Made by a program: the position numbers and the translations under genes. The notes beneath the pieces were generated by a model, which made no database searches, had not been told where the DNA came from, and saw nothing but the letters and a program-made list of their open reading frames with translations. Of a stretch of DNA of 64,000 nucleotides, positions 1 through 13,006 are shown in pieces (the first letter of the stretch is position 1; every line of letters starts with the position of its first letter). Origin of the DNA: Heterotrichella gracilis (taxonomy: Eukaryota; Sar; Xanthophyceae; Tribonematales; Xanthonemataceae); assembly GCA_032358255.1 (NCBI GenBank), contig JAULBX010001115.1, positions 62,001 through 126,000 of the forward strand, written 5' to 3'.

Positions 1-1
1 G

Positions 2-145
2 GGCGCGGTGGTGGGGGGAGGGGGCATGGGGCGAGTGCGGGCAGGGGAGGTGGGGAATGTGGTGGCGTTCAGGAGGGGGGCGGGGGGGGCGCCGCAGGGT
101 GGGGTGGCGGATGGGGTCATCAAGGAGCGAGGAGCCGGCGTGTAG
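2..145 (+). CDS. Possible 3' end of a gene entering from the left
   Basis: An open frame runs from the window edge to a TAG at 143-145. It is Gly/Val/Arg rich and ends in VADGVIKERGAGV. The sequence before the stop is GC-rich like exons elsewhere here, and it turns AT-rich straight after, with TGTAA at about 184, as expected at a gene end. No domain can be recognised from 47 residues, and the frame could be chance in GC-rich DNA. Confidence 0.3.
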   Translation, partial: GAVVGGGGMGRVRAGEVGNVVAFRRGAGGAPQGGVADGVIKERGAGV

Positions 146-1275
146 GAGTACCACAGCAGTGAGGAGAATGTCAACCTATTTTATGTAATGTATGTAGAAG
201 GGAAAATCTAAAACGGATGTAGTTTAAATGTATGCACAGGAAGAAACTAATGCCAACTGAGTTCATTTTACGCATGCAGTACCATGTGCACATGCTTGAG
301 CGTGCACATATAATGTGCTTATATCAATAGAGAACAATAAGTGTACTACAGGAGGATTTAGCTAGTTGCTGGGGTTACCCTATTGGCGCACAATGTGTCA
401 CTGATCCTGGGTACTGCAGTTGCTGCAGCAGCTGGGGAATGCTCATGTCACATTTATATGGATCCATCGATGGTCATGCTGTACTGGGTTGCCAGCAAAT
501 ACATCAATGCATGGCCTTTTGCAGCTGGTGGTCTTTCTGCACTGCATCGGATGCTTTTAACCAACTTGCTATGGTGTTCGTGATGTGTTATCAGACTGAG
601 TGTATGTTATCCTACCAGTCGTAGACTGCTAGTGACCATGCCATGATGGTACACTGGTAATGGGTTGGCAACTGAATGCATGCATTACAACTGATTGCAT
701 TACCTGATAGGACAGAATTGACGTCACTGACACACGAGACTCTAGAGGTATGCATCATGCCATTTGATAGGATACATCGCCCTGGCAGCAGTGCTCATTG
801 AGACATTGGCCATGGCGCACCCGCTAGATAGTCAAACAACAAATTGAATATTGAATATTACAGTTCCCCTGTAATCTTCTGACACTTTGATTAATGACAG
901 CCACTGCCACAGGTGCGCAGCAATTTCAGGAGAAACAACGTCTTTGAAAATATTCGCCACTGGCACGACATCAATTGATATCGGATTTTCATTGTCAATG
1001 TCCGGTAACAGTCGTCAATGACGATCAACCTTCCGCCGGCACACCAATTTAAATGGAAAGCGTCGCATGTGTGTCAATGCTTGCAAGCAAAAACTCTTTG
1101 AGACTTAGCGAGCACTCATATTGGATGGGTCGCACAGTGTATTGAACATGCTAGTGCCATGCCAATTTGGGAGTGCTAGGCAACTGGGTGCCCCATTTGC
1201 CCCTCCATTTTACTCCCCTACCATCCCTGTGCTGCGCCAATACCCCCCTGCTGCACCATCCCCCTGCCGCCCCCC
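146..1275. other. Intergenic, no gene seen
   Basis: AT-richer sequence between the possible gene end at 145 and the stop codon of the MT-A70-like gene. It probably holds the 3' UTR of the minus-strand gene. I see no coding exon or structured repeat. Confidence 0.6.
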
Positions 1276-4033
1276 CTACTTGACCTCCACCACGTGAGTC
1301 CATCCCGGCCTCCTCCTGCCCCTTGCCCCCCACAGCTCCAGGTACCTGCCCCGCCCCGTGGGCAGCAGGGTCTCCAGGGCAACAAAGGACTCCTCGGGGG
1401 CACCCCACACCTGGCCTGTGGAGGGGGAGAGCGGTGGGGGTTGTCAGAGGGACGAGGTGTGTCGCGTGCGGGGAGGATTGGAGGGTGGGTAGGTGGTTTT
1501 TGCAAGGGCATCATGCACTGCTGTATGGGCGCATATGACTAAGGACATGTGGTGGCAGTGGGGGACACTGGGCAGTGGTTGCACCACACAGACAACAGCG
1601 CACAGGCGGCGCACTGCGAAAGTTCACCACGCGCAGCTGGGAAGTGAACTACCCCAAGGCACCCATCCCCATTAACCCATCCCCCTGTCCCACCCACCTT
1701 CCGACGCCGTGAGGCAGTCAAACACCACGTCCGGGTTGCGCTGGTGCCGCAGCTCAATGTCCTTGCCCAGGCCTGGAGGGTGGAGGGGTGTGTGCGGAGG
1801 TTGGGTGCAGCAGCATGGACGGGTAGGAGGAGCCCTTGCGAGATCTGATCTACTATTGGAGTGGTGTGCTGGTATCATGTGAGAAATGTTGATATTGAGG
1901 TGGGTGTGCGCTGGGATTCGGGTGGCCATGTGGCACAGCCAGGTTGCCCATGGCCACACTTGAAGGGGCGAGGGGGGCCAAGTTCGTGCTAGGGTGTGGT
2001 AAGCATGGACGGGAACTACCCCGCAGTTTCAACTTTTCTTCATCAGATAAAATTCTTGCGCAGAAAAATATATGTTTTTAAACATAACATTATAAATCTT
2101 GGCCGGCGCACCTTCCTTCCTGAAAATGAGCAGCGTGAGGTGTGTGCAGCCCACGTAGTCCGCAGGCATGTGCGCAAACTCATTGTTAGGGTTAGTGAAC
2201 ACCCAGGTCAGGTTCTCCACGTAGGCAAAGCCCCAGGCGTACAGCTGGCGCGTGGCTGCCGCGATGTGCTGCTTGCGCGCCCACACAAACACAAAGCCCA
2301 CACTGCACAGCTGCTTCACAGGCAGCTTGGCCAGCTTGGAGGCAGCCTGCGGGTGCGGGGTGAGGGGTGGGGGTTGGGCAAGTGGAGAGTGCTGGTTGTG
2401 GTGCCGAGAGCACACGTGTGTGGATGAAGAGGGCATGCATGTGGTGGTTTTCACCTGATTGGCATGGTGGGCGTGCATGATGTGTGCCTGATGCGCAATG
2501 TGACGGTCCCCCCCACCACCATTCATGCAAACCCTGGCATACCCCCCTTCCACCACCCACCTGTTGCCCCGCCCCCTCCGCCTCCCACCCAAGGTTGATG
2601 AGCACCGCCTGGAAGTCCTTCTTCAGGTCAAGCACCTTGCCACCAACCACGTCACCGGTCTCAATGTACACACTGGACAGCTCGGGGGGAGTCGGAGCCT
2701 CCTCCCCTGCACCCTCCCCCTCCTTCCCCCCTTCGGCCGCAGCTGCAGCCAGCGCCGCGCGTTGGTGGCGGGTGTCCCACGCGTCCCGCGGCATGTATGG
2801 CTGCACTGCGCGGCCCCAGGACAGCGGCAGCGGCGGGGGCGGCACGCGGACCTGGTTGAGCTCGTCGCGCTGGTTGGCGCGCACCTTGCGACGGATGAGG
2901 GCCTGCGGTGGGGGTTTTGGGGGATGTCAGGGCGGGTTGGAGGCTGGAGGGTGTGTGTGCGGTGCCGCGCAGGTGCTGGACCAATGCAGATTGTACCGCA
3001 AATGCATGCATGCCGCCCCATGCTGGTGTGTGCGTGGATCAGCATAACCCCGCCATGTACAGTCTCCATTGGATGCATCCCTCCAGATTCACATATGTAA
3101 CAGCCCCCTCCCGCCACCTCATCCATTTACTCATTTCCATGCATCTCACACAGCCCGTGCCCCACCTGTGTGGCTGCGTTGTAGTGCGTGACCAGGCGCG
3201 GCTTGCTGTGGGCGCCGGCGGGGGGGCGCTGTCGGGGTATGCCGCTCCTCGGGGCGCGGGCGGATCCGCCCTTGCCGCGCCGCCGCACGCCGCGCCACGC
3301 ATCATCAAAATCCCCGTCCTCATCCCCATCTGACCAGAATCCCCGCAGGTACTCGCAGTCCTCTGTGAGGCGGGCATGGGACAGTGGGGTCAGACACCAA
3401 GTCAGGTGGCATGGCATGAATGTTACATGCAACAGGGCATTGCAATGGTGGGTCACCCACTCACCATTAGCACTGCAGCGGCATGGTGGGGGTTGTGGCA
3501 CTAGCGGCATTGGTGCAGGTGCAGTGGCAATGACAGTGGAGCGCCACAGAGGTGATGCAGCATGCCTTCTCCCCCCATGCCCCCACACACCACACACCCA
3601 CACCCACCCCCCCTTCCGCACCGTCCTCCTCTGAGTCCACCCCCCCCTCCTCCTCCCCGTTGCCGTGCTCCCCCATCAGCACCTCGTTGTGCGCAGCAAT
3701 GGACTTCATGTTGAACATGCTGGTCTGCTTGAACACCTCAAGCAGCTCCTCCTCGGTCATGGAACCAACACCCTCATCCTCCCCTCCTGCACCGCTGGGT
3801 CCATCACCCCCCTCCTCACCAACCTCCTCGTCCTCCCCTTCTTGGGGGGCGGGGGCAGCGGGGGCGGCGGTTCGGGATGCCAAAACCTTCTCCATCTCCT
3901 GGAACTTGCGCATGATCATCTCGGGTGTTTCATCGTCCTCGACGTACCCCACGTAGTGCGTGGCGCTGGGGGCGGTGCCAGACTTGGTGTTGGCGCAGCG
4001 GCGCTTGGGCCGCCGCCCGCCTGCGTCTGCCAT
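1276..4033 (-). CDS. MT-A70 family protein with degenerate catalytic motif (MTA9-like)
   Basis: Six exons: 4033-3622, 3362-3166, 2902-2561, 2346-2112, 1772-1698 and 1415-1276. Phases fit throughout and give 466 aa. The N-terminal half is acidic and low complexity. The C-terminal half is an MT-A70 methyltransferase fold, with VGFVFVWARKQHI, YAWGFAYVENLTWVFTN, then KDIELRHQRNPDVVFD, and an end LLPTGRGRYLELWGARGRR-PGWTHVVEV. The catalytic DPPW of active MT-A70 enzymes is replaced by NLGW at residues 306-309, so it is probably a non-catalytic partner. The ELRHQRNPDVVFD signature recalls the MTA1/MTA9 clade, which makes N6-methyladenine in DNA at ApT in ciliates, early fungi and green algae; METTL14-type subunits (EPPL) look different. 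Family assignment is firm. The MTA9 subfamily and the DNA substrate are inferred. ATG at 4033 opens MADAGGRRPKRR, a likely nuclear signal. Confidence 0.9.
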
Positions 4034-5577
4034 TGCTGGGGCGCTGGGGTGGTGGGGGCGGGTGGGTGGGGCTGGTGGAGGTGCCTGCTGGGTGGGAGGC
4101 AGTAGCTTGGTTCCTGGTGTGGGCACAGGTGGCTTCAGGGCTATGTGGTGATAGCAGGTAGTGTGGTCACACTCTGTCTTTGAAGGTTGGAAGGTACTGG
4201 GTTGAGTTGGTGGGTGGTGATGTATTGAGGGCAGGCAGGATCTGCCCCACACAAGGGTTAACCACTTACCTCCTCAGGGGCTGTGGTGAATGCAGCTGAG
4301 CAAGGGACCTGATGTTAACAGAACTACCTCTACCACCTAAAGGGTCTTTAAGATCTGCTGCACACTACTTTGCACACGGGCATCGATCCAACCGAGCATG
4401 CAGTGCCAATAGGCGTTTCGGAAGCCCCACTTGCCAAGCTGTGCATATAAAGGGCTACTAACAAGGAGGGTGCAAAACCATATTAGCACTTGAGCAGGTG
4501 CAAAGCGTCACGCCGCGCCCTGGAGGAGAGGCCACAGTCCATGCATATTGAAGGTGAATAGAGCAAGATGGGTGGGGAGGCCGCACGTACCTTATCCCTG
4601 CACGGTCTTGCAATAAGGATGTCGACAAACTTGGCAAAGAAAGAGTGAATACCCAGAAACGGATAGGCACGAGGCGCGGAGCAGCGCCTGTACCTGCAAA
4701 ACAGTGCGTGTACCCAACAGCGAAGTGGCGTAACACGCACTTGAATGCCTGCTAAGTGGCCACAAGGTATTTTCAACGCCTTCCGATAAGCACAGAAGCG
4801 CTCTTTGCGTGGGGTATCGACACACCACAGTTCCCATGCACTCTTTTGAACACAATTTTGAACAGCTATGAGGGGAGTGTAATACAGGATGAAATAGACG
4901 GAGTTAAACGCAAAGTTTTTTATTTTTTTATTTTTATTTTATTGAATGACATACATTCTCAACAACCAACTATTCAATAGGCTGGCCTCTACAAGTTGAA
5001 GGCCAGTAACAACCTGGCAGGTGGGGCCAGCGGAGTGAAGTGCAACCACCATGCTCATTGTGTCCCAACCTAAATGGCCTGCCAGTGCCATCACTCTGTA
5101 CCACGAGTGACTCAAATATTTTTCTCCTTGATATAAAGGTTCACCCAATGTATTTATCACCAGCTGCTCCCAGTGCATCTGTGGTACTCCGCAGGGCACC
5201 TGTGGCGGGGCAGCGCCAGGGTGAGGCACCAGGGTCACTGGCAGCAGCAAAATGGTGTTTTCTTGGGGACAAGCTGTTAAGCGCCAAGACGATTTAAACA
5301 CCGTATGTTCCACTGAAAACGCGTTTATTGTATTGTGGCAACTGTAATTGAACATTGAATTGGGAGCAGGATGAGGTATCAATGTTTAATGGTATCACTG
5401 TATCACTACTGCAGCTGAAATTTCTACTGGCACCCATTGAACCCCTGCCAGCTGATGCTACGCCCACCCTGCAACCCCCCACTCCCCCCCACCAACCCAT
5501 GCCAGTCTTGACCCGGCAGCACCCCGCGAGGGAAGCATAGGGCCCACTCCACCCCCTGCCCTGCCCTGGCCCACCGC
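4034..5577. other. Intergenic, no gene seen
   Basis: Contains the upstream region of the MT-A70-like gene and the downstream region of the LYR gene. There is a T-rich tract at about 4917-4943. No exon with convincing splice sites was found. Confidence 0.55.
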
Positions 5578-6518
5578 TCAGAAAGATCGCGGGTCATACT
5601 TTGGTGGCTCCCTCCCAAAGTACTGCCTCTTCATGAGCCTGTTGTGCATGGAGTGCGCCTCCTCCATGCCGATGGTGCCGTCAGCAACCCTGGCGGATGA
5701 AAAGGGGCGAGGTTGGGGTGGGCGATGCCACGGGGTGGTGGTATGCACCTGAGGCTTGCACCGTGCGCTCTCCGCAAGGTGCGATGTGTGGCGATGGATT
5801 GAACTACAGATGGCTGGATGTTTGCATGTACATTGATGCATCTTTGGAATGGACGTGCAGGGAGTGGCCACGTGCACATGAACGAGTCAGAACTCATGGT
5901 ACCCTTCCCACGCCACCCACCTCTTGTCCCTCTGCGCCGCCTCCTCCACAAACTCCCCCCCCCTCCACACATATCGCGACACCCCTAGGCTGCTGCTCCG
6001 CCCCGGCGTGCGCGGCGTGACCACCCGCAGCCACCCGATGTGCGCCACTAGCTGCTTCATCAGGTCGGAGGCGACACCCATGTCAGCCTCGCCTGCGGGG
6101 TCAATGAAGGGGGGTCAGGATGCAGGATAACGGTGGGAAATGAGGCGGATGGCTGCAGAGGTAGTGGGGTGCAAGGGATGTCTAATGCATTGCGGGATGC
6201 CTTGCATGGCCAGGTTGCGCTGCCCAGGCTTGCATATCCAGCGTATTATGCCTGTTTGCTTACTTAGTCCCGCTATTACAGTGGCGTAAGACTATTATTC
6301 AAAACAGTAATTGCAAGCATGCCCCCAGCGCCCAGCTAGCCAATGCATTGCAATGCCTATGCCTCCTGTGCGCCCCTCCCACCTGCACCCTGGCGCATCT
6401 TGGCCTGCGCCTCCACCAGCTTTGGCCCCTGCTCTGCATGCGGCAGCTTGCGTATGAGTTGCAGCAGCTCGCGGTACAGGCGCAGAACGTTGGTGCGGTG
6501 GCTGGGGACCGACGCCAT
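5578..6518 (-). CDS. LYR-motif (Complex1_LYR) family protein
   Basis: Three exons (6518-6389, 6092-5921, 5689-5578), in phase, giving 137 aa. The LYR signature is at the N-terminus: HRTNVLRLYRELLQLIRKLP. It is followed by an amphipathic helical stretch, EADMGVASDLMKQLVAHIGW, and by LRVVTPR. LYR proteins are small matrix proteins that bind the acyl carrier protein and help assemble respiratory complexes or deliver Fe-S clusters, so a mitochondrial role is likely. The C-terminal 40 residues (MHNRLMKRQYFGREPPKYDP) extend past the usual length of about 90-110 aa, and I do not recognise them as a named LYRM subtype. The ATG at 6518 is just before the LYR helix, so any targeting signal would be internal or very short. 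Confidence 0.85.
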
Positions 6519-7908
6519 GCGCGGGGCGTGGTGGCCGGTGGGTCAGCTGGGGAGCTGGGCTGCTGCTGCAGTCAGCTTGGCGTGCTTGTGGGGAGGAGGC
6601 AGTTGGGATCCTCCTGTACAATTGCCTGGTCAAGGTTGCTCCTAGAGTGGGTTATGTGCCACTGGGTTGTCCCCTGCAAGTGGGTAGGCATGGTGGGACC
6701 AAGCCTGATGTGAAAGGTGCGCCGGGGGCGCTGCCAGTGCGACTGATCATGCCGCGAGGCGCATTAAAACTGATAATATGTTAATTGAACCATACAGTTT
6801 GGCGGGTATGAGTATGGGAGGTGAATGGGTTTGCATGCATTGCAGCCATATGCATGCATCATGATGTGGCATGCAGTGCGCATGCATTACTTGGCGCAGC
6901 CCACTCTTGCAGGCATACAAGCAATATTACTGAGGATGCAATTACTTTGCAGAAATGCATATGCCAACTGGAACAGCAGTGACTACAGAAGTAGTCTATT
7001 GAGGGACGTCACACCCTTGCCTTGCCAACCTTGCGGCAAACGATGACCGTGGCAGGCAACAACTTAGCAACCAAAATGTAGCTTTAGAAACCCACGCACA
7101 CGCAGAAGGCTGGTGGAACGACTCTGGTTAACGTGCTGCAGTTGGCATGCCACTGAATGTCGAGGTTTTAAACTGAGGATTTAAACTGAGGACTCCAACC
7201 GAGGTCGCCTCAGGCTTCGGTGCGTGTATGTGCAAAACTTTCGAGCAGGTTTCTGAACACTGTGAAGGAAAAAATGCGCTCGCTTGCAAAATGTAAGGTG
7301 TTGTATGCGTGGCAATAATAGTTGTGAACCAATCTGGGTACAGTCCCAGCTTTCCAAGAAGTAGCAAAATTGTGCTACATTCACAACGGGAACCCTGCAC
7401 TGCACCACCACCACCGTGGGCCACCGTGATACTATTCAAGGCAACCCAATTTCTCAGCTGGTTCTTTGCAGCAGCAACCTCTTGGCACTGTGTGATGGGC
7501 AAGCCTTGCACTCAGCAAGCAAACTGAGTGTCCGACTGAAAGGCTCGGTGCCAGGGAGCAGACCTGCTGTCTGGGTGGCCCAACTAAACATTGGACTATC
7601 ATATTTAGTGTGAAGGATATAATTTACAGAGGGGGTCCAACATGAAATAGGAGCAAATAGGAGCAAACGAAGAAGCAGGGCCCAGGTTGATGCGCCAAGC
7701 CACAAAAGCAATGGGAGGTGTACTGCTGGTGTTTTACAAGCACTTGCAGACAAACAACACAATAGTCATCGCTTTGTAGACAAGGAACACACAAGAACAG
7801 CCAACAGGGCAGTACAGTGGACAACGGTTCAGACCCAAAAAGCTGAACACAGAAGTCTCCGTCCAACTACAAATACACAACCATCTAGCAGAAGCAAGCA
7901 CAGCTAGT
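6519..7908. other. Intergenic with H2B 3' UTR
   Basis: The part near 7620-7908 is the probable H2B 3' UTR, read on the minus strand. The rest is AT-richer and shows no supported gene. Confidence 0.6.
7624..7628 (-). terminator. Probable poly(A) signal of H2B (TGTAA)
   Basis: TTACA on the plus strand reads TGTAA on the minus strand, about 280 bp past the H2B stop. TGTAA is the usual chlorophyte poly(A) signal. It points to a polyadenylated mRNA for this histone gene. Confidence 0.45.
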
Positions 7909-8496
<588 letters not shown>

Positions 8497-9950
8497 GGTG
8501 GGTGGTTGTGTGATGCCCTGCGCGACGATGAGGGCTCGTCAGTTGAGAGAAGGCATACTCCGCCTAAAGTGGACTGACCCGCACAAACTGACGCACGAGC
8601 GTTGAGCGAGTAAAAGGAAGATGGCCACAAGCGCGAGGTTGTTAAGCACGAAAGCAGGCTCGAAACCCGACCAAGCGAAAATGGGTACAAGGGAAACCGC
8701 TTGGCCACAACCGCCCCCCTCAGAAAGATGACAGCGGACACTGCCCTGTCCTGTCATATGCACGTTGCAGGGACAGAAAATATAAGCAAAGTATACAAAG
8801 GCCGGCTCGAACAACTCTGGGTGCCCCGCAATACCCAAACTTAGCACGAGTTTGCATGATGTGGGGGGCGGGGGTTCAAAACGCAGGAAAGGTTCAGCGG
8901 GTGTTGCAGTTGCCGAATAAACCATCAGAAACACACAAGGGCACCGATGTCGGTATGCAAGTCGATGCTACCACGAAGACGCTTGCTAAGAGCCACACCC
9001 TACAGCAATTGATAATACCAGTTTGCCCTGTGGCCAACATCGGATGAGGAGGTGAATCCAACAAGGTACGCGCAGAGCACGCAGGTAAACTGTCGAGGAG
9101 GGTGCAGGAGGAGCCATCGTATCGTTGGGGGGCAGAAGATCCAGACATCCACCGGCAATCGGGCCCATAAACCGCCCAAAACCACAGGGGGGCATCCCTT
9201 CGTGGTCCACACAAGGTGCCATCTCACACGGCTTAGCAAAACACGCACCACCACTAGCAACACGGCATCTACACTTTACACTTACCTGGACAGTGTCTGG
9301 CAGTGAGATGCTTCCGGAGGTGTGGGTAATGCTGGGCAAGTGGGTTGACCAACGGCTTTGTGCTGGGCAGCAGTTGGAACTTTCGCCCCAGCTTTTCAAA
9401 CCCTTTCTGTGATTGAGCACTGGGACGAACGCAATCCCGAGAGGGTTTGTAATTCAAATTTTCAAAGTTTGAATTCAAAAATTTCCTTCTCAAGGGGGGT
9501 ATAGATAGGAAGGCAACAACATGGGCACAGCCTCATGCCAGTGGTCCTGCTGCAATGTCGCTGTATTTACTGCACATGGTGGATTACACTCAGCAAGTCC
9601 ACCTCGCCATGTGTGGGCCCCGATGAAAAACATCAGTACCCATACCTAGGTACCGTACCGAGAGCAGATAGCGTACTTGCTGCCCGTCAACCGCACCCAA
9701 GATGCTTTTGCGTTGAACCACAGGTGCAACAGGAAGGAAGATGAAAGCACGTTTGTCAAACCGTCGGTGCCAAGGTCTGCATCCAAACATGAACGCCCAT
9801 TCACTTCCAGCCCCACTGCCAAGGCGGCAACACCACACACCCGCCCCATTCAGCACGCTTCATCCCGTTTTTGCACCTCGTACACCACCGCCACAGTGCC
9901 GACGCACCCACTGCTCCAGCTCCTCAGCTCAACCACCACCACCCACCCTC
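8497..9950. other. Intergenic, H2B upstream region
   Basis: Open frames on the minus strand at 8539-8934 and 8986-9420 lack recognisable domains and exon-like context. A small AATTCAAA/TTTGAATT inverted repeat lies near 9451-9475. No histone partner gene is present. Confidence 0.55.
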
Positions 9951-11282
9951 TCACCCCTCCTTCAGCTCCTCCACCTCGTACCGCACCTCCTCCAGTGCAT
10001 TGTTGATGTGCGTGACAGCCGCCTCCAGCCCCCGCACAGCCTCACCCACCGCGCCAAGGAACTCGGCACGGGTGGGGAGCGGGGGCGGAGGTGGCCCGTG
10101 GCTGCAGCCTGACCCGTGCACGTGGGCGTGCGAGCCTGTGAGCAAAAGAGGGGGTACTGGTAAGGCACGGGGTCGCAGATGGGTGGCAAATACGGGGGGT
10201 GGGGGCTCAGCAGTGCCCAGAGTGCAGCACAGCCCTTTGTTTACTACCGCCCCACTGCCGCCACAAGCTGGACCCAACACAGAGCCATTGTATTGGGCAC
10301 GGAGTGCAACAGGTGTCGTGCAGGTTCTGGTACGTACACCGAACCCATGTGCCAAGCTTATGGGTTTGCATATAACCACCACCCCGCCCACCTGCTGCCA
10401 CACCCTCCTCTGCGCCGATGCCCTCCTCCCCTCCCTCCTCCTGCCACGCCATCCCCCCTTGGTGCTCCGCCTGCCGCAGTGCCTGCACACACAGCCGCAC
10501 AAACCAGCAGTCATACCTCCAGTCATGTACCCATGAAGCACTAGGTGGTACCTTAACTGCCAAAGTACCCCTTCACGCCACATGGCACACACCTGGGCCA
10601 CCCCCACACAAGAGCTGTCGCCACCACTCGCTCAGTGCCAACCGCCAACCACCCTCTCCCCTGGCGCCTAGCTGCACCCCCCCTGGGCCCCACCTGCAGC
10701 GCCAGCGTGAGCCTCAGCTTGTCCCGCTCGCCATCCTGCACGCGCCGCAGCAGGCCCGCCAGGTCAGCGCGCGCCACATCATCATCCGCCAGCTGGGACT
10801 CCAGGGCGCGCACGCGGGCAGACAGCTGGGTGAAGGCTACGGTCAGCTCGCCCACCGCCTGCCTGCGAAGGGGGTGAGCGGGATGGCATGGAGAGGGAAG
10901 GAGGCATGACGGGTTGCGACGATGTGATGTGCTGATCGCCATGCACACAGCCCTGTGCTAGGCTGGCATGGCTGGCATGCGGCTGTGGGTATACGTGTCA
11001 CCCCTATTGCCTTAACTACAGCCCATTGATTTCATTGTCATGAGCAGCAAGAAACCCCCGAGTTACAAGGACATACACCTGAGCCATACGCGCAGAAGGC
11101 GCTACTCTTCCCATTCTGGTTGGTGTACCTCCCCACCTGTACATGCCCTCGTTGCCAATGCGCAGCAGCATCCTGAAGGCCGCGTCAAAGCGCGCGTAGC
11201 AGCGCGCACGCTCCCCTTGGACCTCAAGGAACTGGTTCAGCAAACCCAGGGTGACAGCTGGGGCAACGGCGGGGTCGGCCAT
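9951..11282 (-). CDS. REX1-B: REX1-B (Required for excision 1-B domain) DNA repair protein
   Basis: Four exons (11282-11137, 10862-10694, 10482-10392, 10135-9951), in phase, 196 aa. The order of conserved blocks is: LLNQFLEVQGERARCYARFD, AFRMLLRIGNEGMY, ELTVAFTQLSARVRALESQL, ADLAGLLRRVQDGERDKLRL and a C-terminal helix ALEEVRYEVEELKE. This is the REX1-B family, conserved from algae to human REX1BD and mostly alpha-helical. In Chlamydomonas the REX1 locus is needed for excision of UV photoproducts. It lies 283 bp downstream of TFB5 (REX1-S) on the same strand, the pair known from Chlamydomonas, so a shared transcript is possible. A His/Pro-rich loop (HAHVHGSGCSHGPPPPP) before the last helix looks lineage specific. 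Confidence 0.93.
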
Positions 11283-11565
11283 GGCTGCGCTGCTAGGGTA
11301 GGGGTAGGGTTTTGGACTGCCAGGTGCTGCTTTTGCCAGGGATGCACTTGTGCTGTGTGGACCAAGGGACTACAGGCGGCAGCCTCAGCAGCGCAGCGCC
11401 AGCCCTCAATCACAACTGCTGTCTAGGGCCCCCACAGCTGATGACCTGCAAAGCTGTTCTTGACGTGTAAACCCTCCACCGCTGATCGGCGAAGGGTCTT
11501 CCTGTGCACTGAAAGCTGCCAAACTGGTACCTGGCCCACTGCCCTATCCCAGGGTGCCCGGCCCT

Positions 11566-12118
11566 TCACTTTGCGTCCTCCTTGCGCGGCGGCTGGTACG
11601 TGTTTTCGTCGTAGAACTCCTTGAGCTTTGCCTCCAGCCACTCCACCACCTTGGGCTGCACAAACAGGCGGCTGTCGTCCAGCTCGCTGATCACAAACTT
11701 GTCGCCAGCGGGCTTGGCGGAGTTGAGGCTCAGGATGTACTCCTTCATAGGCACGTCACTGCGGGGTGGGTGGGAAGGGAGGAGTGGGTGGGAGCGGGTG
11801 GGGGCAGGGGCGGGGGGGACATTTGCATGGATATGCTTGAGGCATGCCATTGCATGTGCAGCAGGCCAGGGGCACACCTGCATATGTCCAAGGAATAAAA
11901 CACAAAGAGTCATATGCCGGTGTTGGTACCACACTATGGGCCGAGGTGCAGAGGTGCCAGCAGTGCAATGCCAATCAGCACAGCAGCAGGATGCTCAGAT
12001 GCACGTGGTGGTGTGACTCAACCCGGCGCCCCGTCAGCGGAGGACATGCACCACTTTGACAGAGCAACATCTTGGAAACATACCACTCCAGCAATACGCC
12101 CTGCACGGCTGTCACCAT
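11566..12118 (-). CDS. TFB5: TFIIH subunit TFB5 (TTDA, REX1-S)
   Basis: Two exons (12118-12084 and 11758-11566) give 75 aa, the normal TFB5 length. It starts MVTAVQGVLLECDVPMKEYI, matching the family start [20 protein letters not shown]. It continues DKFVISELDDSRLFVQPKVV and WLEAKLKEFYDENTY. TFB5 is the smallest core TFIIH subunit; it binds the p52 subunit and stimulates the XPB helicase in nucleotide excision repair. The split Cys codon at residue 12 fixes the intron phase. Its neighbour REX1-B lies directly downstream in the same orientation. Confidence 0.96.
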
Positions 12119-13006
12119 GGCATGGGGGGGGGCACAGGCGCAAGGCCAAGACCTAGCTCGGTGCTGGGTTAGCAACAGCAAGTGGGTGCAGCCTCTGCGG
12201 GTCGGAGAACAGGCGGCTGTGGGTGAGATATGGGTTCTCGCTGTTGTGTACCAGCGAGCTCCATAAAAAGAATATGCATGCATGCATGTGGTGGTTTCCC
12301 CCCGTGTGCACAAAACTGCTCTTCCTCCAAACCCTGCAGGCACTGCTGCAGAGTACTAATGCTCGTAGTGCCAACGGGCCAGTACTTTCTTTCAAGCAGA
12401 GCAGCCATTTTTTGCGGTATCCACCTGACGTTTCGGACCGACCTGCCGCAACCCGCGCATGCACATGTAAGGTGGGTGGGCTGGGCACACGGATGGCGCT
12501 GGTCCACTGGGGTGGAAGGGGGCTTGACCTTCAAGGCATGCATTGCCTTGAACATTGCGCTGCCGGTGTCACCTGGGTGCTGTTGTTCCAGGCCTTGTAG
12601 TATCGACATCCTTGTCGTGGGGTGTGGGGCCGCCAGGAGGCCATGCCACGGTATTGTGCTATCCGGCCAAGGTCCACTTTGGTCGACGTCGCGCACCATG
12701 TGCTCCCTTGGGCCTAGGCGTCGCTTTGCGAACTCGCATTGGCATATAGTTGGTGTTGCCAAATAAGTTGCCTTATGCATGCATTATGTGCCACTCGTGT
12801 TGAGCGCTCTCTGTGCCTGCAGTGCTGACCTGCTCCATCCAAGCTACCTCAAGTTCGATAGATTGATCTACCTCGCAGATATCCTGGTAGCCAAGGTCCA
12901 CAAGCGCAACGCAAGTGTGTGTCAACTCGGGTGTCCAAAACCCTACTGAACCCTAGCTAGCCACACTCCAGCAGCCACCACCCGCCCCGCCACAGCACAC
13001 CACACC
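12119..13006. other. Divergent intergenic region
   Basis: Lies between TFB5 (minus) and the plastid-type membrane protein gene (plus), so it probably holds both promoters. A TGCATG tandem run is at about 12273-12287. I see no further exon. Confidence 0.55.

Noticed and set aside
8539-9420. Two minus-strand frames (131 and 144 codons) upstream of H2B
   Set aside because: Composition matches intergenic DNA and neither shows a domain or a supported splice model. No H2A or other histone sequence is present.
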